A stretch of 15,543 bases of DNA from a bacterium (GCA_024408905.1 JAKSUP010000009.1:1-15543), one strand, 5' to 3'. Shown: positions 6,595-12,946, counted from the stretch's first letter. Notes: generated from the letters alone by a model not told the origin. Program-made: numbers and translations.

Positions 6595-6882
6595 ATGAAT
6601 AGTATGCAATATAGTTCTAATTCCAAAAATAAACAATTGGTTACGACAATTGGTAATATTGTTAAACGACACAGAATTAAACAAAACAAAAGTATGTACA
6701 AAATATCTGCTGAAGTCGGTGTGCCTAAAGCAACATGGAGAGAGTTAGAACTGGGAGTAAAAGATTTTAGGTTTACTACAATATGGAAAATTGCAGAAGG
6801 ATTGGAAATTCCTCTTGATGAATTGATTAAAGAATTGCGTGAAGAATTGGGTGATGATTTTTCTCTGACAGAGATAGATTAG
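6595..6882 (+). CDS. XRE-family helix-turn-helix regulator
   Basis: This 95-residue protein holds a Cro/C1-type DNA-binding domain over about residues 17-75: IGNIVKRHRIKQNKSMYKISAEVGVPKATWRELELGVKDFRFTTIWKIAEGLEIPLDELIKEL. The helix 2-turn-helix 3 is MYKISAEVGVPKATWRELELG. A short acidic tail follows. ATG 6595 is used; ATG 6604 is an alternative. Neither has a clear Shine-Dalgarno, so the message may be leaderless or poorly translated. It is divergent from the secreted nuclease-like gene, with a 63-bp gap holding a short TTGC-AATA-GCAA inverted repeat (6557-6568). Control of itself or of that neighbour is plausible but not shown. Confidence 0.85.
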   Translation: MNSMQYSSNSKNKQLVTTIGNIVKRHRIKQNKSMYKISAEVGVPKATWRELELGVKDFRFTTIWKIAEGLEIPLDELIKELREELGDDFSLTEID

Positions 6883-6886
6883 ATTT

Positions 6887-6911
6887 GTAGGTTGGGTGAA
6901 ACCCAACAAAT
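6887..6911 (+). repeat. REP-like hairpin, copy 1
   Basis: GTAG (6887-6890) precedes GTTGGGT (6891-6897), a GAA loop and ACCCAAC (6901-6907), a perfect 7-bp hairpin followed by AAAT. A GTAG tetranucleotide next to a GC-rich hairpin is the layout of REP sequences moved by IS200/IS605-like TnpA-REP transposases. It lies 3 bp after the XRE stop codon, so it could also end that transcript. Confidence 0.7.
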
Positions 6912-6959
6912 ATTAAATAACTGTCTATGTAAACATTGTGAGTCAAGTCATAAAATAAA

Positions 6960-6987
6960 ATTTGTTGGGCAGGTATGCCCAACCGAC
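6960..6987 (-). repeat. REP-like hairpin, copy 2, inverted
   Basis: On the minus strand, GTCG (6984-6987) precedes GTTGGGCA (6976-6983), a 4-nt loop and TGCCCAAC (6964-6971), a perfect 8-bp hairpin followed by AAAT. It shares the GTNG-GTTGGG head and the CCCAACAAAT tail with copy 1, in opposite orientation and 48 bp away. The two together form a REPIN-like pair. Confidence 0.7.
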
Positions 6988-7030
6988 TCGACCGAGATTA
7001 CCTCACTTCACTCTCAATGGCAGTAAATCC

Positions 7031-7062
7031 TTAGTGCCTTAGTGCCTCAGTATCTTAGTGCC
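7031..7062. repeat. 8-bp tandem repeat, four units
   Basis: The units are TTAGTGCC, TTAGTGCC, TCAGTATC, TTAGTGCC. The third is diverged at three positions. It is non-coding and lies 43 bp after the inverted REP copy. Such short repeats can vary in copy number by slippage. Confidence 0.8.
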
Positions 7063-7107
7063 TTTATTTGTAACCTATTTTTTGTTTTTTTATTCTTTTA
7101 TAAAGTT

Positions 7108-7124
7108 TTGTAAAAATTTTACAA
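7108..7124. promoter_or_regulatory. 17-bp palindrome, candidate operator
   Basis: TTGTAAAA, a central A, then TTTTACAA form perfect 8-bp inverted arms about 70 bp upstream of the -10 at 7194. The sequence resembles the GTAAA/TTTAC palindromes at 4062 and 6006. Confidence 0.4.
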
Positions 7125-7172
7125 TTCAAGTAGCAAAAAAAATGATTTATACGTTTTAGGATAAACGGATAG

Positions 7173-7199
7173 TTGTATTAATACAAAATATGGTATAAT
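7173..7199 (+). promoter_or_regulatory. Extended -10 promoter with 14-bp palindromic operator candidate
   Basis: TGGTATAAT (7191-7199) is an extended -10 element with a perfect TATAAT. The perfect palindrome TTGTATTAATACAA (7173-7186) covers the position of the -35, where no good hexamer is otherwise seen. It should drive the 108-aa gene and probably thyX and the binding protein downstream. A dimeric regulator binding here is inferred. Confidence 0.6.
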
Positions 7200-7222
7200 T
7201 GAAAAAACAAGCGAGGTATTAA

Positions 7223-7549
7223 ATGAGTGAAATTAATGGTCCTAAATTTGGTGTTAATCAAGTAAATTTTAATGGTATTCAAAAAAACGTAAATGAAGAA
7301 CCTACAGAAATAACAGAAGAGAAAGCTCAAATTACGGATTTTTCAAATTCAAAAGCAGAAGCATTGGGTCGTTCCATGCTATTAAAAGAGGATGATAGCG
7401 TAAATAACGATTTAAAAGCATTATTAGACAATCCTCAAATTGCAGAGAATTCTGATGAAATATTTGAGACAGCTTATGCAGCAGCACAAGCAAACGGAAC
7501 AGAAAATCCGTATGAAGAAGCTGCAACAATCTCTACTGTAAAAATGTAA
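7223..7549 (+). CDS. Small hydrophilic protein, not recognised
   Basis: This 108-residue acidic protein begins MSEINGPKFGVNQVNFNGIQ, has no cysteine, no signal peptide and no membrane segment, and ends in TVKM. Residues ~39-95 look helical (SKAEALGRSMLLKEDDSVNNDLKALLDN; EIFETAYAAAQANG). The Asn/Gly-rich opening followed by a helical body is reminiscent of small lineage-specific proteins of this bacterial group, but I cannot assign a function. GAGG with a 6-7-nt spacing precedes the ATG, and a well-formed promoter lies upstream, which supports a real gene. thyX begins 33 bp after its stop with no terminator between, so they are probably cotranscribed. Confidence 0.75.
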   Translation: MSEINGPKFGVNQVNFNGIQKNVNEEPTEITEEKAQITDFSNSKAEALGRSMLLKEDDSVNNDLKALLDNPQIAENSDEIFETAYAAAQANGTENPYEEAATISTVKM

Positions 7550-7582
7550 TAAAAGGGAACCGGAAAAAGGAAAAGGGAGAGT

Positions 7583-8290
7583 ATGGAGAATAACAACAAG
7601 CCGGTTGTTAATTTAATTTCAAAACCGGAAAATATGCTTAAGACTATTTATACGGCTTGCAGAACTTGTTATAGTGCTGATTTGCCGATAAATATTTATA
7701 ACAATACTGATGATGAAGAAAAGATGCTCAAATTAATTGAACGTGTTATTTCTTCAGGTCATTATTCTACAATTGAACATATACAAGTAAGTTTTGCTAT
7801 TTCAAATGTTTCAAGAGCTTGTACTCATCAATTGGTAAGACATCGCCATATGTCTTTTTCTCAAAAATCTCAAAGATATGTTAAAGAAAAAGGTCAATTT
7901 GATTATATAATTCCACCTACGATAGAAAAAAATCCTGAATTGAAGGAAAAATTTGTTAATTTTATGGGTGAAATTTCAAAAATCTACGGCGAATTTACTG
8001 ATGCCGGAATTCCTGCAGAAGATGCTCGTTTTGTACTTCCAAATGCTACTTCAACATCAATTGTGGCAAGTTTAAATTTAAGAGAATTAATACATCTTGC
8101 AAATTTAAGATTGTGTACAAGAGCGCAATATGAAATCAGAACAATGGTAAAAGCTATGTGTGATGAGCTTATTAAAGAAGAACCTTGGCTAAAACCTTAT
8201 TTAGTTCCAAAATGCGAACGCTGGGGTTTTTGTGACGAAGATAAATCTTGTGGCAGAATGCAAACAAAAGAGGCATTGTTAAATAAATGA
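7583..8290 (+). CDS. thyX: Flavin-dependent thymidylate synthase
   Basis: This 235-residue protein makes dTMP from dUMP using methylene-tetrahydrofolate, FAD and NADPH. The diagnostic ThyX motif RHRxxSxxxxSxR is present as R86-H-R-H-M-S91-F-S-Q-K-S96-Q-R98. It is preceded by STIEHIQVSFAISNVSRACTHQLV, the FAD/dUMP-binding region. LPNATSTSIVASLNLREL and the RLCTRAQYEIR segment (~177-186) match the C-terminal half. A C-terminal Cys group (C211, C217, C223) is seen in some ThyX proteins. GGGAG lies just upstream of the ATG. The stop codon overlaps the next gene's start as ATGA. ThyX presence suggests the folate-sparing thymidylate route; no thyA is in the window. Confidence 0.95.
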   Translation: MENNNKPVVNLISKPENMLKTIYTACRTCYSADLPINIYNNTDDEEKMLKLIERVISSGHYSTIEHIQVSFAISNVSRACTHQLVRHRHMSFSQKSQRYVKEKGQFDYIIPPTIEKNPELKEKFVNFMGEISKIYGEFTDAGIPAEDARFVLPNATSTSIVASLNLRELIHLANLRLCTRAQYEIRTMVKAMCDELIKEEPWLKPYLVPKCERWGFCDEDKSCGRMQTKEALLNK

Positions 8291-9087
8291 AAAAACTCGG
8301 GTTCACATTAGTATTAATAATGCTTTTTCTTACTGCTATATATGTTTTTTTATGCCCTAAAAAAGATGAGTTTGCAGAAAATGATTTATACGATGAAATA
8401 ATTTCTCGTGGGAAAATCAGGGTGGGTATAAATATTGATTCAAAACCGTTTGGTTTTTATGATGAACAAGGCAATATAACAGGTTATGATGCAGATTTGG
8501 GGCATTATATCGCACAATATATTTTAAAAAATCCCGAAAGTGTAACTTTTATACCTGTAACACCGTCAAACAGGTTAATAAAGGCTTCTACGGGAGAAGT
8601 TGACATTGTAATCTCAACAGTTACGATAACTCCACAAAGACAAGAAGTTGTCGATTTTTCTATTCCGTATGATACAGCAGGTCAAGCTGTTTTAATCAAT
8701 GCTAATAGTGGAATAAGGTCTATAACTGATTTAGGTGGTCAAAGTGTGGGGGTTATTTTTGGAACAACTGCCGAAAAAAATATGCGTCATCTTGTGCCGA
8801 CGGCTAATCTATTAGGATTTAAAACTTATGGTGATGCTTATACTGCACTTAAGCAGGGTAAAATTAATGCTATCACTTCTGATGATACTATTTTAAGTCG
8901 TTATGTTCTAAGTGATTCAACAGTCAAAATGCTTCCAAAACGATATTCAAAAGAGCCTTACGGAATTGCATTCAAAAAAGGGAGTTCTACTCTCAAGCTC
9001 AAAGAAAACTTAAATTATGCAATCAAAGATATGCAGCAGAAAAATATTCTTCCACGTTTGCGTAAAAAATGGGGAGTAGGAGTATAG
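8287..9087 (+). CDS. Polar amino-acid-type extracellular solute-binding protein (family 3)
   Basis: This 266-residue protein has an N-terminal hydrophobic helix (residues 4-22) acting as signal peptide or membrane anchor; the Cys at 23 is not in a good lipobox. The body is a type II periplasmic binding protein: GKIRVGINIDSKPFGFYDEQGNITGYDADLGHYIA, then DIVISTVTITPQRQEVVDFSIPY (ligand-contacting region), then DLGGQSVGVIFGTTAEKN and KQGKINAITSDDTILSRYV. Members deliver Glu, Gln, Asp, Arg or His to ABC importers; the ligand cannot be fixed here. No permease or ATPase gene is nearby, so it is an orphan. Its ATG overlaps the thyX stop (ATGA), implying translational coupling. It converges on the pentapeptide gene with only 7 bp between and no visible terminator. 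Confidence 0.9.
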   Translation: MKKLGFTLVLIMLFLTAIYVFLCPKKDEFAENDLYDEIISRGKIRVGINIDSKPFGFYDEQGNITGYDADLGHYIAQYILKNPESVTFIPVTPSNRLIKASTGEVDIVISTVTITPQRQEVVDFSIPYDTAGQAVLINANSGIRSITDLGGQSVGVIFGTTAEKNMRHLVPTANLLGFKTYGDAYTALKQGKINAITSDDTILSRYVLSDSTVKMLPKRYSKEPYGIAFKKGSSTLKLKENLNYAIKDMQQKNILPRLRKKWGVGV

Positions 9088-9094
9088 ACCTTAT

Positions 9095-9529
9095 TTACCA
9101 GCAACCACCTATAGAACCTTCTGCACATACATGTCCGTCAATCCACGTTGTATATTCCAATTCTGTTTCTTTAAAATTTGCATTTGTGATAATTGCATTT
9201 TTTAATGTGGCTTCTTCTAAGCCTGCATGGTAAAAATTAACATTTGTTAAATTTGCACCGGATAAATCAACATTATCTAAATCGGCATGGGAAAAATTTG
9301 CACCAGTTAAATTTGCGCCTGAAAGATTGGCATTTTCTAAATCAGAATTTGTAAAATCTCTGTATGACAAATCCATATTAGCGAGATTAGCTCCTGACAA
9401 TCTTGTTTCAGAAAGATTTTTTTCACCTTTTATAACTTTTTGGTAATCATTATCACAATAATCGTTACTTTGAGCATATACATAAGTTAAAGTCATGAGT
9501 AAAAACAAAATTAATAAACTTTTTTTCAT
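9095..9529 (-). CDS. Exported pentapeptide-repeat protein
   Basis: This 144-residue protein has a signal peptide with likely cleavage after TYVYA-19. Residues ~39-125 consist of pentapeptide repeats of the A(D/N)LXX type (LSGANLANMDL, ENANLSGANLTGANF, HADLDNVDLSGANL), expected to form a right-handed quadrilateral beta-helix. The C-terminal segment TTWIDGHVCAEGSIGGCW is a known cap type, with C135 and C143 possibly disulfide-bonded; C25 is a third exported cysteine. The molecular role is unknown; exported pentapeptide proteins often serve as scaffolds. AAAGGAG precedes the start by ~10 nt, and the gene lies 3 bp after the stop of the barrel-like protein, forming a two-gene operon. Confidence 0.9.
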   Translation of the reverse strand: MKKSLLILFLLMTLTYVYAQSNDYCDNDYQKVIKGEKNLSETRLSGANLANMDLSYRDFTNSDLENANLSGANLTGANFSHADLDNVDLSGANLTNVNFYHAGLEEATLKNAIITNANFKETELEYTTWIDGHVCAEGSIGGCW

Positions 9530-9532
9530 ATA

Positions 9533-10249
9533 TTATAAACTCCTTTCTTCTTTATCAAATTGTATAAATTTAGATAAAGATAATTGAAACCCTAATCTGT
9601 CTGTATTTGTGTTTGGTATAACTACAGCTGTTGTTATTGACAATGTCGGTTGTGGTCGATATTTCAAGCCAACTGCAAAATTACTCTTGTTATTATCGCC
9701 GGACATCCAGTCACAAGCTAACCTTAATTTGTTTGGAATGATTACCTGTTCAAACCCCAATAATACACCTGTTGTATTTAAAAAATGCTTTTCTCCGTTA
9801 ACATAAGTACCAACTGTGAAACTGCTTTTTGTCTGTTTTATTCTTTGGGTCAAATGAGCATAAGCAAATGTATTTGGCGTTACTGATTGGTTGAGATATG
9901 GTGAAATTGATGCCCCGAGAGTAAATCTGGTTGTAGGTCCTATGAAAAATACTTTTTTCAGTCCAATATCACCACTAACTGTAGCATTAGCATTAGAATA
10001 TCCTATTGATACAGGAACGCCGACTGATAAATCCATTCCGTGACCTAATCCCATAATTAATGAAGGCGTTAATTTGACATCATCATGTAAACTCGCAAAG
10101 GAAGTTTCTTTTAAAATAACTGTTCCTTCCGGTAATACTTCAGAATTCGGTGCTTTAATAATATTTTGCTGAGCAAAAGTTTTTTCGGATAATAAAATAA
10201 ATACCGATAAAATAATTAGTATAAGATGTTTACGATAGAATTTTGTCAT
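9533..10249 (-). CDS. Exported beta-barrel-like outer membrane protein
   Basis: This 238-residue protein has a clear signal peptide (MTKFYRKH, hydrophobic core, cleavage after TFA-26 before QQN). The mature part is built of alternating strands such as SLIMGLGHGMDLSVGVPVSIGYS, VFFIGPTTRFTLGASISPYL, SSFTVGTYVNGEK, NFAVGLKYRP and TLSITTAVVIP, with a late LGFQLSLSKFIQF. This suggests a small outer membrane barrel of about 8-10 strands. The real C-terminus is KEERSL rather than a terminal Phe strand, so insertion via the standard signal is uncertain. There is no specific family assignment. It is the first gene of an operon with the pentapeptide protein. The start ATG has only a weak GAG upstream, and no good promoter is resolved in the T-rich leader. 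Confidence 0.75.
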   Translation of the reverse strand: MTKFYRKHLILIILSVFILLSEKTFAQQNIIKAPNSEVLPEGTVILKETSFASLHDDVKLTPSLIMGLGHGMDLSVGVPVSIGYSNANATVSGDIGLKKVFFIGPTTRFTLGASISPYLNQSVTPNTFAYAHLTQRIKQTKSSFTVGTYVNGEKHFLNTTGVLLGFEQVIIPNKLRLACDWMSGDNNKSNFAVGLKYRPQPTLSITTAVVIPNTNTDRLGFQLSLSKFIQFDKEERSL

Positions 10250-10353
10250 AAAATCTCAGCAAAAATAAATTGTATTCATATTTTATCAAAAAAAAATTAG
10301 AGTTTGCGAAAAATGTCAATTTTTCAACATTCTCAATGTTTAATTCAAATTTT

Positions 10354-10382
10354 TTGATTAATTTGCTATCTTAATCTATAAT
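10354..10382 (+). promoter_or_regulatory. Promoter of the TPR gene, giving a probable leaderless mRNA
   Basis: TTGATT (10354-10359), 17 nt, and a perfect TATAAT (10377-10382). The ATG at 10389 lies only 6 nt after the -10, where transcription would begin. No Shine-Dalgarno precedes it. Confidence 0.65.
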
Positions 10383-10388
10383 ACAGTT

Positions 10389-10961
10389 ATGAAAAGAATA
10401 GTTTTTTTAGGGATATTTTTTATGTTATGTGGTTCTTGTTTTGGAGCAAACGAAGAACTTTCAAAGCAAGCAGTCGCATTTTATAGCGATAATAATTATA
10501 ATCAAACACTCGATACCCTTCTTAGAATTGATGAAAAAGACAGAACAGCTCAGGATTGGTTACTTTTAGGCAACTTGCTTGATGAAAAAGGACAGAAGGA
10601 AGAAGCCGTTTTTATGTACCAAAAGGCAATTGTTGTAGATAAAAAGTTCTATAAACCATACTATAATCTTGCAAACATTTTTTTAAATGAAGAAAAATAC
10701 CATATTGCGATAGAAAATTATAAAGAAGCTTTAAAATATAATAAGACAAACCCATATGTATACTATAATTTGGGGTGTGCGTATTTAAGAAGTGGCGACG
10801 CAAACAAAGCTAAGACACAGTTTTTAAAAGCGCTGGAATTAAAAAATGATGTTCCTGAATTCCAATACAATATGGCATACACTTATAAAACACTTGGGAA
10901 ATCAAAAATAGCGCAAATTTACCTTGATAATTACAACAAACTTGTACCAACGGAATACTAA
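10389..10961 (+). CDS. Exported TPR-repeat protein
   Basis: This 190-residue protein has a signal peptide (MKRIVFLGIFFMLCGSCFG, cleavage before ANEE). It then has about four tetratricopeptide repeats: QDWLLLGNLLDEKGQKEEAVFMYQKAIVVD, KPYYNLANIFLNEEKYHIAIENYKEALKYN, PYVYYNLGCAYLRSGDANKAKTQFLKALEL, and FQYNMAYTYKTLGKSKIAQIYLDNYNKL. TPR arrays mediate protein-protein contacts; the export signal places it in the periplasm or cell envelope. The Cys in the signal is not in a strong lipobox. Its stop overlaps that of the minus-strand TPR gene. The partner is unknown. Confidence 0.88.
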   Translation: MKRIVFLGIFFMLCGSCFGANEELSKQAVAFYSDNNYNQTLDTLLRIDEKDRTAQDWLLLGNLLDEKGQKEEAVFMYQKAIVVDKKFYKPYYNLANIFLNEEKYHIAIENYKEALKYNKTNPYVYYNLGCAYLRSGDANKAKTQFLKALELKNDVPEFQYNMAYTYKTLGKSKIAQIYLDNYNKLVPTEY

Positions 10962-11728
10962 ACAATTCTCAAAACTGTTTTACGTTTTGGTAAAAGTTCT
11001 TTTAATTCAGGAATTCTTTCTCGTGCAAAATTAGCATCTACAGAGAATTTTTTAAGTTCTAAGAATTTTTTATAATATCTTATTGCTTCACAGTATCTTC
11101 CGAGTTTGTCCATGCTCATTGCAATACCTAAATATGCTTTATAGTAATCAGGGTTTTTCTTTAAGAGTTTAAAGAATGTTTTTGAAGCTTCTTCAAAATT
11201 CCCTTGGCCCATGAGCATTGCACCTTTGTTGTAATACGCTTTCAAAAATTCGGGGTTTGTTTCAATCATTTTGTTGTAAATCATTAGGGATAATTCAGCT
11301 TCATCAACAAGCTCATGTGCTATTGCAAGCTGAATTTGTGCTTCCAAGTTCTCTCTGTTTAAGACGATAGCTTTAATTAAATGTGGGATTGCTAATTCGG
11401 GATGACCGTCAGAAAGCTGACAAACACCAAGTTCAAAGAAATACTTGTCATTTTTGTCATCAATTTCTGTTAATTTGGTCAAAATATTTATTGCTTTTGG
11501 ATATTGCTCCAAATATTTGTAAGATGATGCAAGTCCCCAATATGCTTCTTGATGATTTCTATCCATCATAATCGCATCAAGATATGTTTTTACAGATTCT
11601 TTGTACAATTTAGCAAAACGCATAGCATCTGCTTTTATACAGAGTTCGTAAGAACGGGATTTTTTAGGCAGTGTAACGTGATTAACGGCTCTTGCCAAGT
11701 TTTTATCCATATTTGAGTTAAGTTGCAT
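10958..11728 (-). CDS. Cytoplasmic TPR-repeat protein
   Basis: This 256-residue protein has no signal peptide. It carries about six tetratricopeptide units over residues ~26-240, including HQEAYWGLASSYKYLEQYPKAINILTKLTEID, DKYFFELGVCQLSDGHPELAIPHLIKAIVLN, EFLKAYYNKGAMLMGQGNFEEASKTFFKLLKKN and YYKAYLGIAMSMDKLGRYCEAIRYYKKFLELK. It ends in a basic KRKTVLRIV. GGGAG 6 nt upstream supports ATG 11726-11728; a second in-frame ATG (codon 7) is possible. The stop TAG (10958-10960) overlaps the TAA of the convergent TPR gene. Function is probably scaffolding; no partner is identified. Confidence 0.88.
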   Translation of the reverse strand: MQLNSNMDKNLARAVNHVTLPKKSRSYELCIKADAMRFAKLYKESVKTYLDAIMMDRNHQEAYWGLASSYKYLEQYPKAINILTKLTEIDDKNDKYFFELGVCQLSDGHPELAIPHLIKAIVLNRENLEAQIQLAIAHELVDEAELSLMIYNKMIETNPEFLKAYYNKGAMLMGQGNFEEASKTFFKLLKKNPDYYKAYLGIAMSMDKLGRYCEAIRYYKKFLELKKFSVDANFARERIPELKELLPKRKTVLRIV

Positions 11729-11817
11729 TATCCTCTCCCAAGTATATTCTATAAAATATCGAGATTATGGATAACATCTATATGGTGGATATTTATGGGG
11801 TAAAAATTTTTATTTTT

Positions 11818-11861
11818 GTATCAAGCAAAATCATTTGATACCCGTTTCTGTATGCTATAAT
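11818..11861 (+). promoter_or_regulatory. Sigma gene promoter with inverted repeat over the -35
   Basis: TTGATA (11835-11840) and the extended -10 TGCTATAAT (11853-11861) are separated by a short 15-nt spacer. GTATCAA (11818-11824) and TTGATAC (11835-11841) are perfect 7-bp inverted arms with a 10-nt gap; the right arm coincides with the -35 hexamer, so a protein bound there would control the promoter. Confidence 0.6.
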
Positions 11862-11891
11862 ATTATATAATCAAGTAATTGAGGAAAATTT

Positions 11892-12653
11892 ATGGACATA
11901 GAAAATATTAATTTATGGATAGTTGAATATAAAAAAACTCAAGAAAAAGTAAAACAAGAGAAGTTGAAAAACATGATTACAGCAGCTTCTTGGCCTCTTG
12001 TTAAAAAAATTGCTTATGGTTTAGCCAGAAGAAGTTCTGATCCTGTTGAAGATATTATCCAAGCCGGGGCAATAGGTCTTGTAAAAGCAATAGAATCATA
12101 TGATATAGCATCAGATAAGGATTTCAAAATCTATGCATCATGTTTGATTACAGGGGAAATAAGACATTATTTAAGAGATAGAGTTTCAATGATAAAACCT
12201 CCGAGAGAAGTACAAGAATTATCCTATCGTATAAATAAGATTGCAATGAAAATCTTTCAAGAAACAGGAGAAAATCCTACAAACGAACAGCTGTCTGACA
12301 TTTTGCAAATGCCTATTGAAAAAATTGAAGAAGCCAGTGATATTGATAGAAGAAAACAGCTTGTTTCATTAGACCAAACAGTTTCTTTTTCTGATGATTC
12401 CGAAACTTCTTTATCAGACAGAATTCCTGATGATGAATATATGCGCTCAGCAGATTTTCAGGAAATCAGAATGGTATTAAAAGATGCGTTGGATAAATTG
12501 CCACAAGATTGCAGAAGAGTTGTTGAGATGACATATTTCGATGATTTATCTTTGGCACAAATATCCCTAAGACTTGGAATTTCGCAAAAGCAAGTTTCTT
12601 TAAAATATAAAATTGGCATGGAAGAATTATACAAAATATTAAAAAATGAATAA
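11892..12653 (+). CDS. RNA polymerase sigma factor, group 3 SigB/SigF-like
   Basis: This 253-residue alternative sigma-70 family protein has no region 1.1. Region 2 spans about 32-105: VKKIAYGLARRSSDPVEDIIQAGAIGLVKAIESYD (core binding), then FKIYASCLITGEIRHYLRD (-10 recognition and melting). Region 3 covers VSMIKPPREVQELSYRINKIA and ENPTNEQLSDILQMPIEKIEEA. Region 4 is at about 198-250: LKDALDKLPQDCRRVVEMTYFDDLSLAQISLRLGISQKQVSLKYKIGMEELYKIL (-35 helix-turn-helix). This full 2-3-4 layout matches SigB/SigF/SigG-type stress or development sigmas, and the general class of FliA. No anti-sigma or anti-anti-sigma gene is adjacent, which is unusual for this class. GAGGA 6-7 nt upstream supports ATG 11892. 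Target promoters are unknown. Confidence 0.9.
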   Translation: MDIENINLWIVEYKKTQEKVKQEKLKNMITAASWPLVKKIAYGLARRSSDPVEDIIQAGAIGLVKAIESYDIASDKDFKIYASCLITGEIRHYLRDRVSMIKPPREVQELSYRINKIAMKIFQETGENPTNEQLSDILQMPIEKIEEASDIDRRKQLVSLDQTVSFSDDSETSLSDRIPDDEYMRSADFQEIRMVLKDALDKLPQDCRRVVEMTYFDDLSLAQISLRLGISQKQVSLKYKIGMEELYKILKNE

Positions 12654-12656
12654 AAA

Positions 12657-12680
12657 AGGGCTTTCAAAGCCCTCACTTTT
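12657..12680. terminator. Bidirectional terminator (sigma gene / 78-aa gene)
   Basis: AGGGCTT (12657-12663) pairs with AAGCCCT (12667-12673) around a 3-nt loop. On the plus strand CACTTTT follows; on the minus strand the stem is followed by TTTTTT, so termination is stronger for the minus-strand gene. Confidence 0.85.
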
Positions 12681-12709
12681 CCCAAATTTTTTAATGTGTG
12701 TCGAGGATA

Positions 12710-12946
12710 TTAGTAAGCGTTTTTAACCAAAAATGCTTTATAATCATTTACTGCTTTTGAGTTTCTTAAAGCATAATTTGAAACAAAGCTCATTTGCCAA
12801 ATATATGAAGTGTAATTTGAATTATTTGTATTAACTTTTTCTTCTTCTTCGCCCAAAGTGAATTTAGCTTGATTATAAGTTTTTTGTGAAGCAGAATAGA
12901 AATTTGTCTTTGTGTATAAACTTGCGTTTGCAACTGTATTAATCAT
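12710..12946 (-). CDS. Small protein, 78 residues, not recognised
   Basis: The protein begins MINTVANASLYTKTNFYSASQKTYNQAKFTLGEEEEKVNTNNSNYTS and ends SKAVNDYKAFLVKNAY. It is rich in Asn, Tyr and Ser, has no cysteine, signal peptide or membrane helix, and has an acidic EEEE turn between two probably helical halves. AAGAGGT lies ~9 nt before the ATG. A strong terminator follows its stop, and a -10 TATAAT lies upstream (13047-13052). These signals make it likely to be expressed. It resembles the small lineage-specific protein type at 7223-7549 in composition only. Confidence 0.7.
   Translation of the reverse strand: MINTVANASLYTKTNFYSASQKTYNQAKFTLGEEEEKVNTNNSNYTSYIWQMSFVSNYALRNSKAVNDYKAFLVKNAY

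Noticed and set aside
6532..6684. N-terminal extension of the secreted nuclease-like protein to 6684
   Set aside because: It would put the signal peptide in the interior of the protein and overlap the XRE regulator by 90 bp; the TTG at 6531 with AGGA 6 nt upstream gives a correct signal peptide.
7031..7062. CRISPR array
   Set aside because: The 8-bp units are directly adjacent with no spacers and no cas genes are nearby.
7108..7124. NtcA-type site (GTA-N8-TAC)
   Set aside because: The spacing in the palindrome is GTA-N7-TAC, and the other sites have N5, so the cyanobacterial NtcA rule is not met.
9533..10249. Assignment of the barrel-like protein to a specific porin family
   Set aside because: The strand pattern supports a barrel, but no family signature or C-terminal barrel signal can be recognised by eye.
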